This document shows, one piece after another, positions 49,441 through 58,041 of a DNA stretch of 64,000 nucleotides; within the stretch, counting starts at the first letter, position 1; every line of letters starts with the position of its first letter. The stretch comes from JASLBX01 sp036373915 (lineage in GTDB: Bacteria; Actinomycetota; Actinomycetes; Jiangellales; Jiangellaceae), in assembly GCA_036373915.1 (NCBI GenBank), contig DASUUU010000044.1, positions 62,001 to 126,000 of the forward strand, in the 5' to 3' direction. The translations under genes and the position numbers were made by a program. The notes below the pieces were generated by a model. The model had not been told where the DNA came from, ran no database searches, and worked only from the letters and a program-made list of their open reading frames with translations.

Positions 49441-49469
49441 CGGCCCCCGTCGGGGGGCGACGGGGGCCG
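49441..49469. other. GC-only 11-bp hairpin in the cpaE/HAD intergenic region
   Basis: CGGCCCCCGTC (49441-49451) pairs with GACGGGGGCCG (49459-49469) around seven bases. No T-run. It could be a cpaE leader hairpin on the minus strand or a structural element. Confidence 0.6.
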
Positions 49470-49625
49470 TTAAGGATCCGGCTAGGGGGGCAAGCCGAAC
49501 CCAAGCGGCGGGGGGTGCCGCTCTTGACATTCTCCCCCGCCTTAAGCCCCGAGAAACCTAAGAAATTGAGAAATCTTCGACGACTCGGCTGAGTCTCCAA
49601 CTCGCCGCCCGAACCGCCTCCCACC

Positions 49626-49631
49626 TATGCT
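49626..49631 (+). promoter_or_regulatory. -10 element TATGCT, leaderless HAD transcript
   Basis: TATGCT ends 6 nt before GTG 49638, so transcription should begin at or next to the start codon. Confidence 0.5.
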
Positions 49632-49637
49632 CGGAGT

Positions 49638-50504
49638 GTGGACAACGACGCCCCGCATCCCGGCGCTCCGGCTGCACGGCCGGATCCGCAGGCTCAGCCC
49701 GGCCACCGTTCGGCAGCGTTCTTCGATCTTGATAAGACCGTCATCGCCAAGTCGAGCGCCCTGGCCTTTTCACGCAGTTTCTATGAAGGTGGGTTGATCA
49801 ACCGGCGGGCTGTGTTGCGCAGTGCGTACGCACAATTCGTGTACCTCGTGGGCGGTGCCGACCACGACCAGATGGAACGGATGAGGGAGTACCTCTCGGC
49901 GCTCGTCACCGGGTGGGACGTCAAGGCGGTCAAGGACATCGTCGCCGAGGCGCTGCACACCATCGTCGATCCGATCGTCTACGACGAAGCGGTCACGCTT
50001 ATCGAGGAGCATCGCCACGCGGGCCGCGATGTGGTGATCGTCTCGTCCAGTGGAGCGGAGGTTGTCGAGCCGATCGGCGAGATGCTCGGCGCCGACAAGG
50101 TGATCGCCACCAGGATGATCACGGGTGATGACGGCAAGTACACCGGCGAGATCGAGTTCTACGCGTACGGCGATGCGAAGGCGAAGGCGATCAGCGAGCT
50201 GGCCGAGTCCGAGGGATACGACCTCCGCCGCAGCTACACGTACTCGGACTCCGCCACCGACCTGCCCATGCTCGAGGAGGTTGGCCACCCGTACGCCGTC
50301 AATCCCGACCGGGCGCTGCGCAGGATCGCAGCGGACCGCGGCTGGCCCGTTCTGGTGTTCTCCAAGCCGGTCGCCCTGCGCAAACGAACGGCGTCGTTCC
50401 GTGACGCGCCCAAACCTGCACTTGCCGCGGCCGCCATCGGAGCCGGTGCCGCAGCGGCCGGATTGGCCTGGTATGCGGTGCGCAGGCGCGCGCGCCCCTC
50501 GTAG
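49638..50504 (+). CDS. HAD-IB family phosphatase (SerB/CicA-like) with C-terminal membrane anchor
   Basis: 288 aa. HAD motifs: AAFFDLDKTVI (nucleophile Asp, with general acid Asp), VIVSSSGAEVVEP (motif II Ser), Lys in GDAKAKAISEL, and TYSDSATDLPML (motif IV). TIGR01490-type architecture: helical cap, then a final hydrophobic helix APKPALAAAAIGAGAAAAG with a basic tail. Substrate unknown, perhaps a phospholipid or phosphoserine. Homologues sit next to the Tad operon in other actinobacteria. GTG start without ribosome site. Confidence 0.88.
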   Translation: MDNDAPHPGAPAARPDPQAQPGHRSAAFFDLDKTVIAKSSALAFSRSFYEGGLINRRAVLRSAYAQFVYLVGGADHDQMERMREYLSALVTGWDVKAVKDIVAEALHTIVDPIVYDEAVTLIEEHRHAGRDVVIVSSSGAEVVEPIGEMLGADKVIATRMITGDDGKYTGEIEFYAYGDAKAKAISELAESEGYDLRRSYTYSDSATDLPMLEEVGHPYAVNPDRALRRIAADRGWPVLVFSKPVALRKRTASFRDAPKPALAAAAIGAGAAAAGLAWYAVRRRARPS

Positions 50505-50548
50505 TCACCGCCGAACTGGGGTATAACGGCTGCTAGGGGAGGAACGCA

Positions 50549-51541
50549 GTGAGCCGAGACCCCAGCGACGACGACGAGGTCCTCGATCTCGCAGATTCAA
50601 CGGCGGACGGGCCGAACAGCTCGGTCCGCGTACTCCCACGGCTCGATCTGGGTGAGATCACTAGCGACGGCCCGGCCACCGGCGCCTTGCCCCGCCGGCC
50701 ATCCTGGCAACTCTGGCTGGTCGCCATCCTGGCATTCTGCCTGGGGGCGGCCGGTGGCGGGTACGCATTGAGCCTGCGTACCCAGACCGCCGACGAGGCC
50801 GAGCAGGCAGCCGAAGCGGACATCGTCGTCGGCAATGTGATCGGACGAATAGACCTGGCGTCACAGGTTCAGCACCTTGGCGTGCTGATGTTCAACAACG
50901 GCCCCCGCGATATCGAGGTACTCAACGCACATCCGCCCGGCTGGGCGACCCATAGCGCGCGCCCGACGCTCATTCCGAGCTCAGAATGGGCGTCGGTGCG
51001 AATATCCGTCCAGCCGATCTGTGACTCTCCCGCCCCGACCGAGCTCACCGTACAGGTCCGTACCGAATCCGGCGACAGAACCGTCACCGCTGCCCTCCCG
51101 CCGGGCGGCAACATGCTCGACGAAGCTCACGACCAGGCGTGCGGAGCCGATCCGGGCCTGCGCTACGCAATCAACGCGGGGCGGGTGAGCGTGCTCGATT
51201 CGACCGAACCGGACACCCTGCTCATGCAGGTCGTACTACGGCTCTCCGTCCCCGCTACGGAGCTTTCGGTCACGGCCGTCAACGCCTCCGCAAGCGGGTT
51301 CCTCGCGACCGCGACCAACCTGCCCGTCACGTTCCGCTCCGACCGGCTCTCGCCTGGCCTGCTCGAGCTGTCCTGGCGGGTCACGTCGTGTGCGGCGACC
51401 GCCATGCTCAGCGACATCGCGCCGCAGCTGACCGTGATGTTGCCGGATGAGACGACGTACCGCACGCACGTCGTCCTGCCGGGACAGGCCGTCGCGGTAC
51501 TCGCTCGGTTCGCCCAGAACCAGTGCGCAGGGGAAACGTAA
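50549..51541 (+). CDS. Membrane-anchored four-Cys protein, paralogue 1 of 3
   Basis: 330 aa. Acidic cytosolic N-terminus (EVLDLADSTADG), one helix (about 53-76), then an extracytoplasmic part with two related halves. Four cysteines outside the membrane: Cys158, Cys198, Cys281, Cys326, in PICDSP, DQACGA, RVTSCAAT and FAQNQC. Shared motifs with the next two genes: NGPRDIEVL, TNLPVTF, LLELSWRVTSCA, LARFAQNQC. Strong ribosome site GGGGAGG before GTG 50549. No known family recognised; an Ig-like beta-sandwich pair with one disulfide per half is my structural guess. Confidence 0.75.
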   Translation: MSRDPSDDDEVLDLADSTADGPNSSVRVLPRLDLGEITSDGPATGALPRRPSWQLWLVAILAFCLGAAGGGYALSLRTQTADEAEQAAEADIVVGNVIGRIDLASQVQHLGVLMFNNGPRDIEVLNAHPPGWATHSARPTLIPSSEWASVRISVQPICDSPAPTELTVQVRTESGDRTVTAALPPGGNMLDEAHDQACGADPGLRYAINAGRVSVLDSTEPDTLLMQVVLRLSVPATELSVTAVNASASGFLATATNLPVTFRSDRLSPGLLELSWRVTSCAATAMLSDIAPQLTVMLPDETTYRTHVVLPGQAVAVLARFAQNQCAGET

Positions 51542-51721
51542 AGATATTGCCGAAGGGCTTTCCTTGGCTCATCACATGACTTACAAAGTAGGTAGGCCGA
51601 AAGGCCATGCACGGCAGCTGGGCACCCACGCGGCGACCAACCCATGTACGGGCAGTCGTCTCCGGGGCAGCCGGGGCGACAGAATGCTGCACGCCTGGTA
51701 ACCCAGTGTGACGTGCCAGCG

Positions 51722-51754
51722 ACGGCGCCCCCGTTGAGAGTTATGGGGCGCCGT
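51722..51754 (+). terminator. Hairpin terminator between paralogues 1 and 2
   Basis: ACGGCGCCCC (51722-51731) pairs exactly with GGGGCGCCGT (51745-51754), 13-nt loop, followed by TCG. It lies 180 bp after the paralogue 1 stop, so paralogue 2 probably has its own promoter. Confidence 0.7.
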
Positions 51755-51812
51755 TCGCATGAGCCGGTTGCGATCCCATCCCCGCTCCATCGCCGCACCC
51801 GGGCGTGTCACG

Positions 51813-52811
51813 ATGGGAAGCACAGTGGAAGATCAGCACGAGGACGGTGCGTACGAGATCCTCGACCTACGCCCGCTTGGCAGGCAGCAAGCCGGGGATG
51901 GCGTTTCGCGCGCCCAAACTGACGAGACCGGGCCGGCGGACGTTGTAGACCTCGGCGAAACCGCGGGTTCCCACCCTCCGGCGCCCGTAACCCCGCCGCC
52001 CCGGTGGCATCGTTGGGCGATCATGGCCGGCGTGTTGCTCGCCGGGATCGCCGTCGGCGGCTACGGGTGGCACGCGAGAACCGAAGCTGTCCACGCCGCG
52101 AGGGTCGAGGTCTTCGGAGTTGATCTCCGTGGGCAGGTCGATCGCGAGGACGAGCAGTCCCGGTTCTTCGCGCAGATCCAGAACTCCGGGCCGCGCGATG
52201 TGACGATCATCGATATGCGTTTCCCGGGCGAACCCGACCCGGCGGGCGACGAGATCCGCGAGGTGACAGTGCCCGCCGGCGGCACGCAGGTCGTCGCGAC
52301 CCGCGGCACGATCGACTGTGAGTCCGGCATACCAGAGAACCTGGAGGCAGAGGTCCGCACCGAAGCCGGCGTCACATCGGTTCCGGTGCCTCTCGCGCCG
52401 GCGACGACGCTGAGACTGTCCTTCACGCCCCTATGCGGACAGTGGGACGAGCAGTTCGATGAGCCTGGGGCCTACCTGTTCAGTAACTCGCTGCAGACGG
52501 TGATCGGTTCGCCGGTACACCACATGGTCGTCGGCATGGACCACTGGCTCGGCAGAGTCGAGGTCACCGACGTGGCGGTGGACGCGCCCGGTTTCGCGGC
52601 AGCGCCGACCAATCTGCCCGTCGTGATCGGCAGAGGCCGCCCCGTATCGCTCGAACTCGACTGGACCGTGACCGATTGCGCGGCCACCCACGAGCTTGTA
52701 ACAGTCGACGTCGACGTCGCCTACGCCGATCGACCATCCACCACAACCACGCTGCCCTACTCGTCCATCCTGGAGTTGGCCCGGTTCGCCGTCTCGGAGT
52801 GCGGGTCGTGA
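51813..52811 (+). CDS. Membrane-anchored four-Cys protein, paralogue 2 of 3
   Basis: 332 aa from ATG 51813; GTG 51825, with GGGAAG just upstream, is an equally possible start. Same plan as paralogue 1: acidic N-terminus with EILDLRPLG, helix about 68-88, extracytoplasmic two-half domain with Cys169, Cys208, Cys289, Cys330 (TIDCESG, TPLCGQ, TVTDCAAT, FAVSEC). Matching motifs NSGPRDVTII, PTNLPVVI, LELDWTVTDCAAT and LARFAVSEC. The stop overlaps the start of paralogue 3 (GTGA). Confidence 0.75.
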   Translation: MGSTVEDQHEDGAYEILDLRPLGRQQAGDGVSRAQTDETGPADVVDLGETAGSHPPAPVTPPPRWHRWAIMAGVLLAGIAVGGYGWHARTEAVHAARVEVFGVDLRGQVDREDEQSRFFAQIQNSGPRDVTIIDMRFPGEPDPAGDEIREVTVPAGGTQVVATRGTIDCESGIPENLEAEVRTEAGVTSVPVPLAPATTLRLSFTPLCGQWDEQFDEPGAYLFSNSLQTVIGSPVHHMVVGMDHWLGRVEVTDVAVDAPGFAAAPTNLPVVIGRGRPVSLELDWTVTDCAATHELVTVDVDVAYADRPSTTTTLPYSSILELARFAVSECGS

Positions 52812-53611
52812 CCGCGCCGCGCTCCACGACTCTGGCGGCACTGTTCGTCGCGGGTACGATCGCCGGCGCTGGTGGCGTGGCGCTGGCGTCCAGCGCGGCG
52901 GGCTCGCCTCCCAGCCTCGCTACCGGGCCGCTGTTGAGCAGCGACTACGAGCTGTCCGCCGAAGGCTTGGTGACCCTGGCGGTCGACGTGTTCAATTCGA
53001 GCGAGCAGGATGTTCCCGTCGTCGTCAAGTCCGTCGCCGGATGGCAGGTGTCCGGGAGTGAACCTGACAGCGAGGTTCTCCCGGCACGTACCTGGACCCG
53101 ACTAGAGATCACCACCATGCCCGACTGTGATGCGGTAATCACCGAAGTAATGACGCTCGATGCCGGCTCGTACTCGCTCGACGTGCCACTCGAACACGGC
53201 ATCCCTCAGATGCTGCGTCGTTTGCATGACGAGTTCTGTGGGCTGGACCCTTACGTCTTCGCCACCATGGAGGTCGCGTCGGCTACCGCCGACGACCAAG
53301 GCCTTGGCATGAGTCTACGACTTCTCGGGCACGGGCGAGAGCCGCTGGGCGATTTGCAGATCACCGACACACGGCCGAGCTTGTCAGGCAGCACCTTTCG
53401 CGTGACGAACCTGCCGGTGACGCTGGCCGTCGAGGGGTCGACCATGCTGGATGCCCACTGGACGGTCGACGACTGCACGGTGGCACTGCAGGCCATCGTC
53501 CGTCCGGCCGTCACCTTCGTCACCGAGGAGAGGGTCGTCATCGAGGCTCCGCTCGATGATCGCGGTGTCGCCCTGCTCGCCCGGTACATAGCGAACGTAT
53601 GCACGCCGTAG
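52808..53611 (+). CDS. Membrane-anchored or secreted four-Cys protein, paralogue 3 of 3
   Basis: 267 aa, a shorter member that starts directly with a hydrophobic signal/anchor (about 7-29) and lacks the acidic cytosolic tail. Cys107, Cys144, Cys223, Cys265 (MPDCDA, DEFCGLD, TVDDCTVA, IANVC) keep the same spacing as in the other two. Motifs VTNLPVTLAV, LDAHWTVDDC and LLARYIANVC. GTG 52808 is coupled to paralogue 2. Ends 11 bp from the convergent gene stop at 53623. Confidence 0.75.
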   Translation: MTAPRSTTLAALFVAGTIAGAGGVALASSAAGSPPSLATGPLLSSDYELSAEGLVTLAVDVFNSSEQDVPVVVKSVAGWQVSGSEPDSEVLPARTWTRLEITTMPDCDAVITEVMTLDAGSYSLDVPLEHGIPQMLRRLHDEFCGLDPYVFATMEVASATADDQGLGMSLRLLGHGREPLGDLQITDTRPSLSGSTFRVTNLPVTLAVEGSTMLDAHWTVDDCTVALQAIVRPAVTFVTEERVVIEAPLDDRGVALLARYIANVCTP

Positions 53612-53622
53612 GGCAAGCCCAC

Positions 53623-54342
53623 TCAGCTCAGCGACCGGCAGATCGCGATCCCTTCCTCGGCACCGCGTGCGTACGCCTCGCAACAGTGCCGAACCCAGGC
53701 ACCCACCCCCTCGGGCGTGCCTTCGGCGTACGCCTCGAGAAGCGGCGCATACGCCCGCGCGAGTTCGGCATGTCCCGCTTCCGGGACGCTCACCGCCTTG
53801 GTATCCACACCGCGGGCGACCAGCACGACTCGCTCGGCGACCCGCGCGGTGACTCCGTCGGCGACACCGAACGGCGCTATCGTGGCAAGCTCACCGTGGA
53901 CCAGCGCCGCTACCACGACCGAGGGCGCCGCCGTGGTAGCCACGGCAAGGCGCAGCAACTGGTCGAATCTGGCCGTGTCGATGCCGTCGCGCGGCCGCCC
54001 GAGCGTCTCCCCGTTGGCGCGATCCCTGGCGGCCAGCAGGTGAATACGCGCGAGTGCCTGACCAGGTGCCCTGCTCCACACGCCGGCTAGGGACGGCACT
54101 TCAGCCGTCGCCCGCAGTGAACCCTGGACAACCGGATCGCCCAGGTCATCGCCGTTCGCCCCGGCAAGCTCTGCCGACGAGCGAGCGCCGCGTACCGCGG
54201 ACTCCGCCGCCACGCGGGCAGCGTTGGTCCGGATGGCCGGCTGACTCAACAGGGCGTCGATGGCATCGCGCGCGTGAGCAGCGGCGACACCCACGCCGGA
54301 TAACGCGGCGACGGCCGAGAACGGGTCACTGGCCTGGGACAC
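53623..54342 (-). CDS. Conserved actinobacterial hypothetical protein next to acs
   Basis: 239 aa, Ala/Val-rich and largely helical; DAIDALLSQPAIRTNAARVA at the N-terminus, APGQALARIHLLAARD in the middle, CCEAYARGAEEG near the C-terminus. A protein of this type sits beside acetyl-CoA synthetase in other actinobacteria, sometimes labelled oxidoreductase; I see no cofactor motif that supports that label. GTG 54342 has no ribosome site but TATCGT lies 8 nt upstream, suggesting a leaderless mRNA. Divergent from acs. Confidence 0.75.
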   Translation of the reverse strand: MSQASDPFSAVAALSGVGVAAAHARDAIDALLSQPAIRTNAARVAAESAVRGARSSAELAGANGDDLGDPVVQGSLRATAEVPSLAGVWSRAPGQALARIHLLAARDRANGETLGRPRDGIDTARFDQLLRLAVATTAAPSVVVAALVHGELATIAPFGVADGVTARVAERVVLVARGVDTKAVSVPEAGHAELARAYAPLLEAYAEGTPEGVGAWVRHCCEAYARGAEEGIAICRSLS

Positions 54343-54447
54343 AGCGACCGACGATAGCCGCCGTCTTAGAGTAAGCGGACCCCCCTTGCTGACTCACAGC
54401 AGGTAATGGTGAGGTATGCCTACAAAGCCGAGAGACTGGAGTACGAC

Positions 54448-56415
54448 GTGAGCAGTGAAGCCCTGTCCAATCTCCTGCACGAGGACCGGCGTTTCCCGCC
54501 GTCCGACGAGTTCGCCGGGCAAGCCAACGTCACGGCTCGGGAATACGACGATGCCGATGCCGACCGGCTGGCGTTCTGGGCTCGCCAGGCTCGCGAGCTG
54601 ATCACCTGGGACCGCGAGTCGGACGAGGTGCTCGACTGGTCGAACCCGCCGTTCGCAAAGTGGTTCGTCGGTGGCACGTTGAACGCCGCATACAACTGCG
54701 TCGACCGCCATGTCGAGGCCGGCCACGGCGACCAGGTCGCGATCTATTGGGAGGGTGAGCCCGGGGACACCCGGACCATCACCTACGCCGACCTCCAGAG
54801 CGAAGTTGCGAGGGCGGCGAACGCTCTTACCGAACTTGGCGTGCAGAAGGGCGACCGGGTCGCCATCTACATGCCGATGATCCCGGAGACGGCGATCGCG
54901 ATGCTCGCGTGCGCCCGGATCGGAGCGCCGCATTCGGTCGTCTTCGGCGGCTTCTCTTCCGATGCGCTGAAGGGCCGGATCCTCGACGCCGACGCCCGGG
55001 TGGTCATCACCTCGGACGGCGGCTACCGCCGTGGTTCGGCGAACGCGCTCAAGCCGGCGGTCGACTCAGCCGTCGCCGAGTGCCCCAACGTGCACACGGT
55101 TCTCGTCGTCCGGCGGACCGGCCAGGACATCGACTGGACCGAAGGGCGTGACCGCTGGTGGCACGAACTGGTGGACACGCAAAGCGACCAGCACACCTAC
55201 GAACCGCATGACTCCGAACACCCGCTGTACATCCTTTACACGTCCGGGACGACGGCCAAGCCGAAGGGCATCCTGCACACCACCGGGGGCTACCTCACCC
55301 AGGTCGCGTACACCCACCGCAACGTCTTCGACCTCAAACCCGATACCGATGTCTTCTGGTGCTCTGCGGACATCGGTTGGGTGACCGGCCACAGCTACAT
55401 CGTGTACGGGCCGCTGGCGAACCGAGCCACCTCCGTGATGTACGAAGGCACGCCGGACACCCCGCACAAGGGACGCTGGTGGGAGATCGTGGCCAAGTAC
55501 GGGGTGACGATCTTCTACACCGCCCCTACGGCGATCCGGACGTTCATGAAGTGGGGCGACGAGTTCCCGGCCGCCCACGACCTGTCGTCGCTGCGGCTGC
55601 TCGGCACCGTCGGCGAGCCGATCAACCCCGAGGCATGGATCTGGTACCGCAAGAACATCGGCGGTGACCGCACTCCGGTCGTCGACACCTGGTGGCAGAC
55701 CGAAACCGGTGGCATCATGATCAGCCCGCTGCCCGGCGTGACCACCACCAAACCGGGTTCGGCCATGACCCCACTTCCAGGCATAAACGCCGACGTGGTC
55801 GACGACACCGGCGAGTCCGTACCCAAGGGTGGCGGTGGCTACCTCGTTCTGACCGAGCCGTGGCCGGCGATGTTGCGCACTATCTGGGGCGACCCGGAGC
55901 GCTACAAGGACACCTACTGGTCCAGGTTCGCCGACAGGGGCTACTACTTCGCCGGTGACGGCGCCAAGAAGGACGAGGACGGCGACATCTGGCTGCTCGG
56001 CCGGGTCGACGATGTGATGAACGTCTCCGGGCACCGGATCTCGACGACCGAGGTCGAGTCTGCTCTCGTGTCGCATGAGAAGGTGGCCGAGGCGGCGGTG
56101 GTCGGCGCGACCGACCCGACAACCGGTCAAGGCATCGTGGCGTTCGTCATCTTGCGCGCCGAGGCCGGCGACGGCGGCGACGGCATTGCCAAGGAACTGC
56201 GGGATCACGTCGCCAAGGAGATCGGCCCGATTGCCAAGCCGCGACAGATCATGGTGGTGCCGGAACTGCCGAAGACCCGGTCCGGCAAGATCATGCGGCG
56301 GCTGCTGCGCGACGTCGCCGAGAACCGCGCGCTGGGCGATGTGACCACACTGGCCGACCCGACCGTGATGAACCTGATCGGCGAGGGACTGGCGAAGGGC
56401 CGCACCGAAGACTGA
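54448..56415 (+). CDS. acs: Acetyl-CoA synthetase (AMP-forming)
   Basis: 655 aa, normal length. Activates acetate to acetyl-CoA through acetyl-AMP. A-motifs: LYILYTSGTTAKPKGIL (A3), DTWWQTETGGIMISPLPG (A5), LLGRVDDVMNVSGHRI (A8 hinge) and PKTRSGKIMRRLL, whose Lys is the usual acetylation site controlling activity. GTG 54448 chosen for GGAG 6 nt upstream; an earlier GTG (54406) would add 14 residues that are not family-like. Convergent with the membrane protein at 56458. Confidence 0.97.
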   Translation: MSSEALSNLLHEDRRFPPSDEFAGQANVTAREYDDADADRLAFWARQARELITWDRESDEVLDWSNPPFAKWFVGGTLNAAYNCVDRHVEAGHGDQVAIYWEGEPGDTRTITYADLQSEVARAANALTELGVQKGDRVAIYMPMIPETAIAMLACARIGAPHSVVFGGFSSDALKGRILDADARVVITSDGGYRRGSANALKPAVDSAVAECPNVHTVLVVRRTGQDIDWTEGRDRWWHELVDTQSDQHTYEPHDSEHPLYILYTSGTTAKPKGILHTTGGYLTQVAYTHRNVFDLKPDTDVFWCSADIGWVTGHSYIVYGPLANRATSVMYEGTPDTPHKGRWWEIVAKYGVTIFYTAPTAIRTFMKWGDEFPAAHDLSSLRLLGTVGEPINPEAWIWYRKNIGGDRTPVVDTWWQTETGGIMISPLPGVTTTKPGSAMTPLPGINADVVDDTGESVPKGGGGYLVLTEPWPAMLRTIWGDPERYKDTYWSRFADRGYYFAGDGAKKDEDGDIWLLGRVDDVMNVSGHRISTTEVESALVSHEKVAEAAVVGATDPTTGQGIVAFVILRAEAGDGGDGIAKELRDHVAKEIGPIAKPRQIMVVPELPKTRSGKIMRRLLRDVAENRALGDVTTLADPTVMNLIGEGLAKGRTED

Positions 56416-56419
56416 CCCC

Positions 56420-56450
56420 GTTCGATCACGTTCGGCAGACGGCGCGACGG
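56420..56450. repeat. Second copy of the ppa-terminator half-element
   Basis: Matches 2788-2818 at 26 of 31 positions (core CGATCACGTTCGGCAGACGG). It starts 5 bp after the acs stop. Only the left arm is present; the inverted partner seen at 2847-2872 is missing, though GGCGCGACGG/CCGTCGCC-like pairing with 56460-56475 is possible. Confidence 0.6.
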
Positions 56451-56457
56451 TGAGTCC

Positions 56458-57360
56458 TCAGCCGCCCGTCGCCTGTGAGTCGGTCGTGCCTGCCGACGAG
56501 TCCTCAGCGCTGTCGGCGGGCGGTTCGGTGGGTTCAGACGTCGGCGACTCGGTTGGGCTCGGGCTTGGGGTCTCCGGATCGGATGGCTCCTCGACGTCCG
56601 GCGCTTCCTCGGCCGGCGGGACGCCCTGTTCGCCATCGGGTGGGTCGGTCACGGCTGGCGACGGTGTGGTGGGCTCGGGCGTGGGCACCGGTTGTCCCGG
56701 CGCGTCGACGTCGTCGGGATCCGTGTCGCTCGGGTCCGACGAGTTCCCGCCGTCGACGATCAGCTCGCCCAAGGTGGTGCGGCCGCCGCCGGACAGGCTC
56801 GATCCAGAGACCGACTCGATACCTGTGATCAACACGAATGCCAGAACGAACGAACCTATCGCGCCGGCCGCGACGAACAAGACGCGGGCCCTCGTCCACC
56901 GGGTGGGGTTCGAGTCGCCAGCTGGCTCGGTGGCCGGCGCATCGGAATCAGCGTCCGTCCGGTCGGTCGCGTCGGTAAGGCCAGTCGAGTCCGTCCGGCC
57001 GGTCGCATCGGTGGCCGACGGCCCGGCCGGGTCACCGAGCTGCTGCTGACTTGTTGCGGCCGGCTCTGATAACTCACCGGTGTCGGCAGTGCGCGGGAGT
57101 TCAACGGTCTCCCCTACCGGGCCGGTGGGAGACCATACGATCGTCCTCGCCTTCGACCAGGCGGCCATCTGCCGGGTCCGTTCGAGCGACCGGACGTAGA
57201 CATCGGTGCCGATCGTGCTGAACAGGCTGATGACCCCGACCCCTATGACGGTCCCGTAGACGCCGAGCCGGGAGGCGAGGAACGCGCCGGTAACGGCGGC
57301 GAGCGAAGAAGCCAGTAGATGGGCAGGGCGTAGTCGGGGGGTTTGTTCTGGATCAGCCAT
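56458..57360 (-). CDS. Membrane protein with acidic Pro/Thr/Ser-rich extracellular tail
   Basis: 300 aa. Two N-terminal hydrophobic segments (about 12-50, with ASRLGVYGTVIGVGVISLFS), a cytosolic stretch containing a short imperfect repeat (DATGRTDSTGLTDATDRTDA), a third helix (about 157-180), then a disordered acidic tail with many Pro, Asp, Thr and Glu reaching the C-terminus. The tail resembles wall-spanning linkers. Function unknown. ATG 57360; no clear ribosome site. Divergent from the Mrp operon. Confidence 0.7.
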   Translation of the reverse strand: MADPEQTPRLRPAHLLASSLAAVTGAFLASRLGVYGTVIGVGVISLFSTIGTDVYVRSLERTRQMAAWSKARTIVWSPTGPVGETVELPRTADTGELSEPAATSQQQLGDPAGPSATDATGRTDSTGLTDATDRTDADSDAPATEPAGDSNPTRWTRARVLFVAAGAIGSFVLAFVLITGIESVSGSSLSGGGRTTLGELIVDGGNSSDPSDTDPDDVDAPGQPVPTPEPTTPSPAVTDPPDGEQGVPPAEEAPDVEEPSDPETPSPSPTESPTSEPTEPPADSAEDSSAGTTDSQATGG

Positions 57361-57570
57361 TGACTCGTAACGATCGGATGTGGGCCAGCCTTACCATCAA
57401 CGTGTTTGGTCACGATCTCGTTCCGCTCGCGTCCCGACTGTGAGCACTTTCACGGTGGAGGCTCGACTAGGTTGCTCCAACGGACCACTCATGCCCGCGA
57501 GATGGATGGGTGGGCAGGTCCTCCTCCGCCCGCAGGTACCCTACTGACCCAACCGAGGATGGGAGGACGA

Positions 57571-58041
57571 ATGCCAAATGCAGCCGGCCTCGTAGCGGTC
57601 ATGGCCGCGTTCTGGCTCGTCCTCTCCGGGCACTACACAGTGCTGCTGCTCACCTTCGGCGCCGCCTCGGTCGCTCTCGTCGTGTGGATCTCGCAGCGAA
57701 TGGAGATCGTCGACGAGGAGCAGCCGATCCGCCTCACTCTGAGCCTGCCGCGTTACGTGGCGTGGCTCGGGGTTCAGATACTCGTTGCGGCGGTGCGGGT
57801 CGCCCGGCTGATCTGGTCGCGTCGGCCCGCGTTGCGTCCGAGCGTGGGACACGTGCCTGCCGAAGGCATGTCCCACCTCGCACAGACGATCTACGCCAAC
57901 TCGATCACCCTGACGCCGGGCACGCTGTCGATGACGGTCGACGATGAGAACGTCGAGGTCCACAGCCTCCAACCGGCCGGCCTGGACGATCTGCGCCGCG
58001 GCGCCATGCTGGGCCGCGTACGCAGGCTGGAGTCACGCTGA
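57571..58041 (+). CDS. mnhE: Na+/H+ antiporter subunit E (MnhE/MrpE)
   Basis: 156 aa. MnhE domain: two N-terminal helices, LSLPRYVAWLGVQILVAAVRVARL and the hallmark ANSITLTPGTLSMTVDDENVEVHSL. First gene of the antiporter operon. ATG 57571 with GGGAGG upstream. Overlaps mnhF by one base (TGATG). About 210 bp upstream (57361-57570) hold the divergent promoter region and no gene. Confidence 0.93.
   Translation: MPNAAGLVAVMAAFWLVLSGHYTVLLLTFGAASVALVVWISQRMEIVDEEQPIRLTLSLPRYVAWLGVQILVAAVRVARLIWSRRPALRPSVGHVPAEGMSHLAQTIYANSITLTPGTLSMTVDDENVEVHSLQPAGLDDLRRGAMLGRVRRLESR

Larger units (their letters stand above)
49297..49637. other. 341-bp divergent intergenic region between cpaE and HAD gene
   Basis: No gene supported. 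It holds GC hairpins (49441-49469), a G/C-run rich segment around 49485-49540 with another possible stem (GGCGGGGG and CCCCCGCC), an isolated TTGACA at 49524-49529, and the TATGCT -10 of the HAD gene at 49626-49631. Both promoters must lie here. Confidence 0.6.

Noticed and set aside
56940..57015. Tandem DNA repeat in the membrane protein gene
   Set aside because: It is a short in-frame low-complexity stretch (Asp/Ala/Thr repeats) in a linker, not an independent element.
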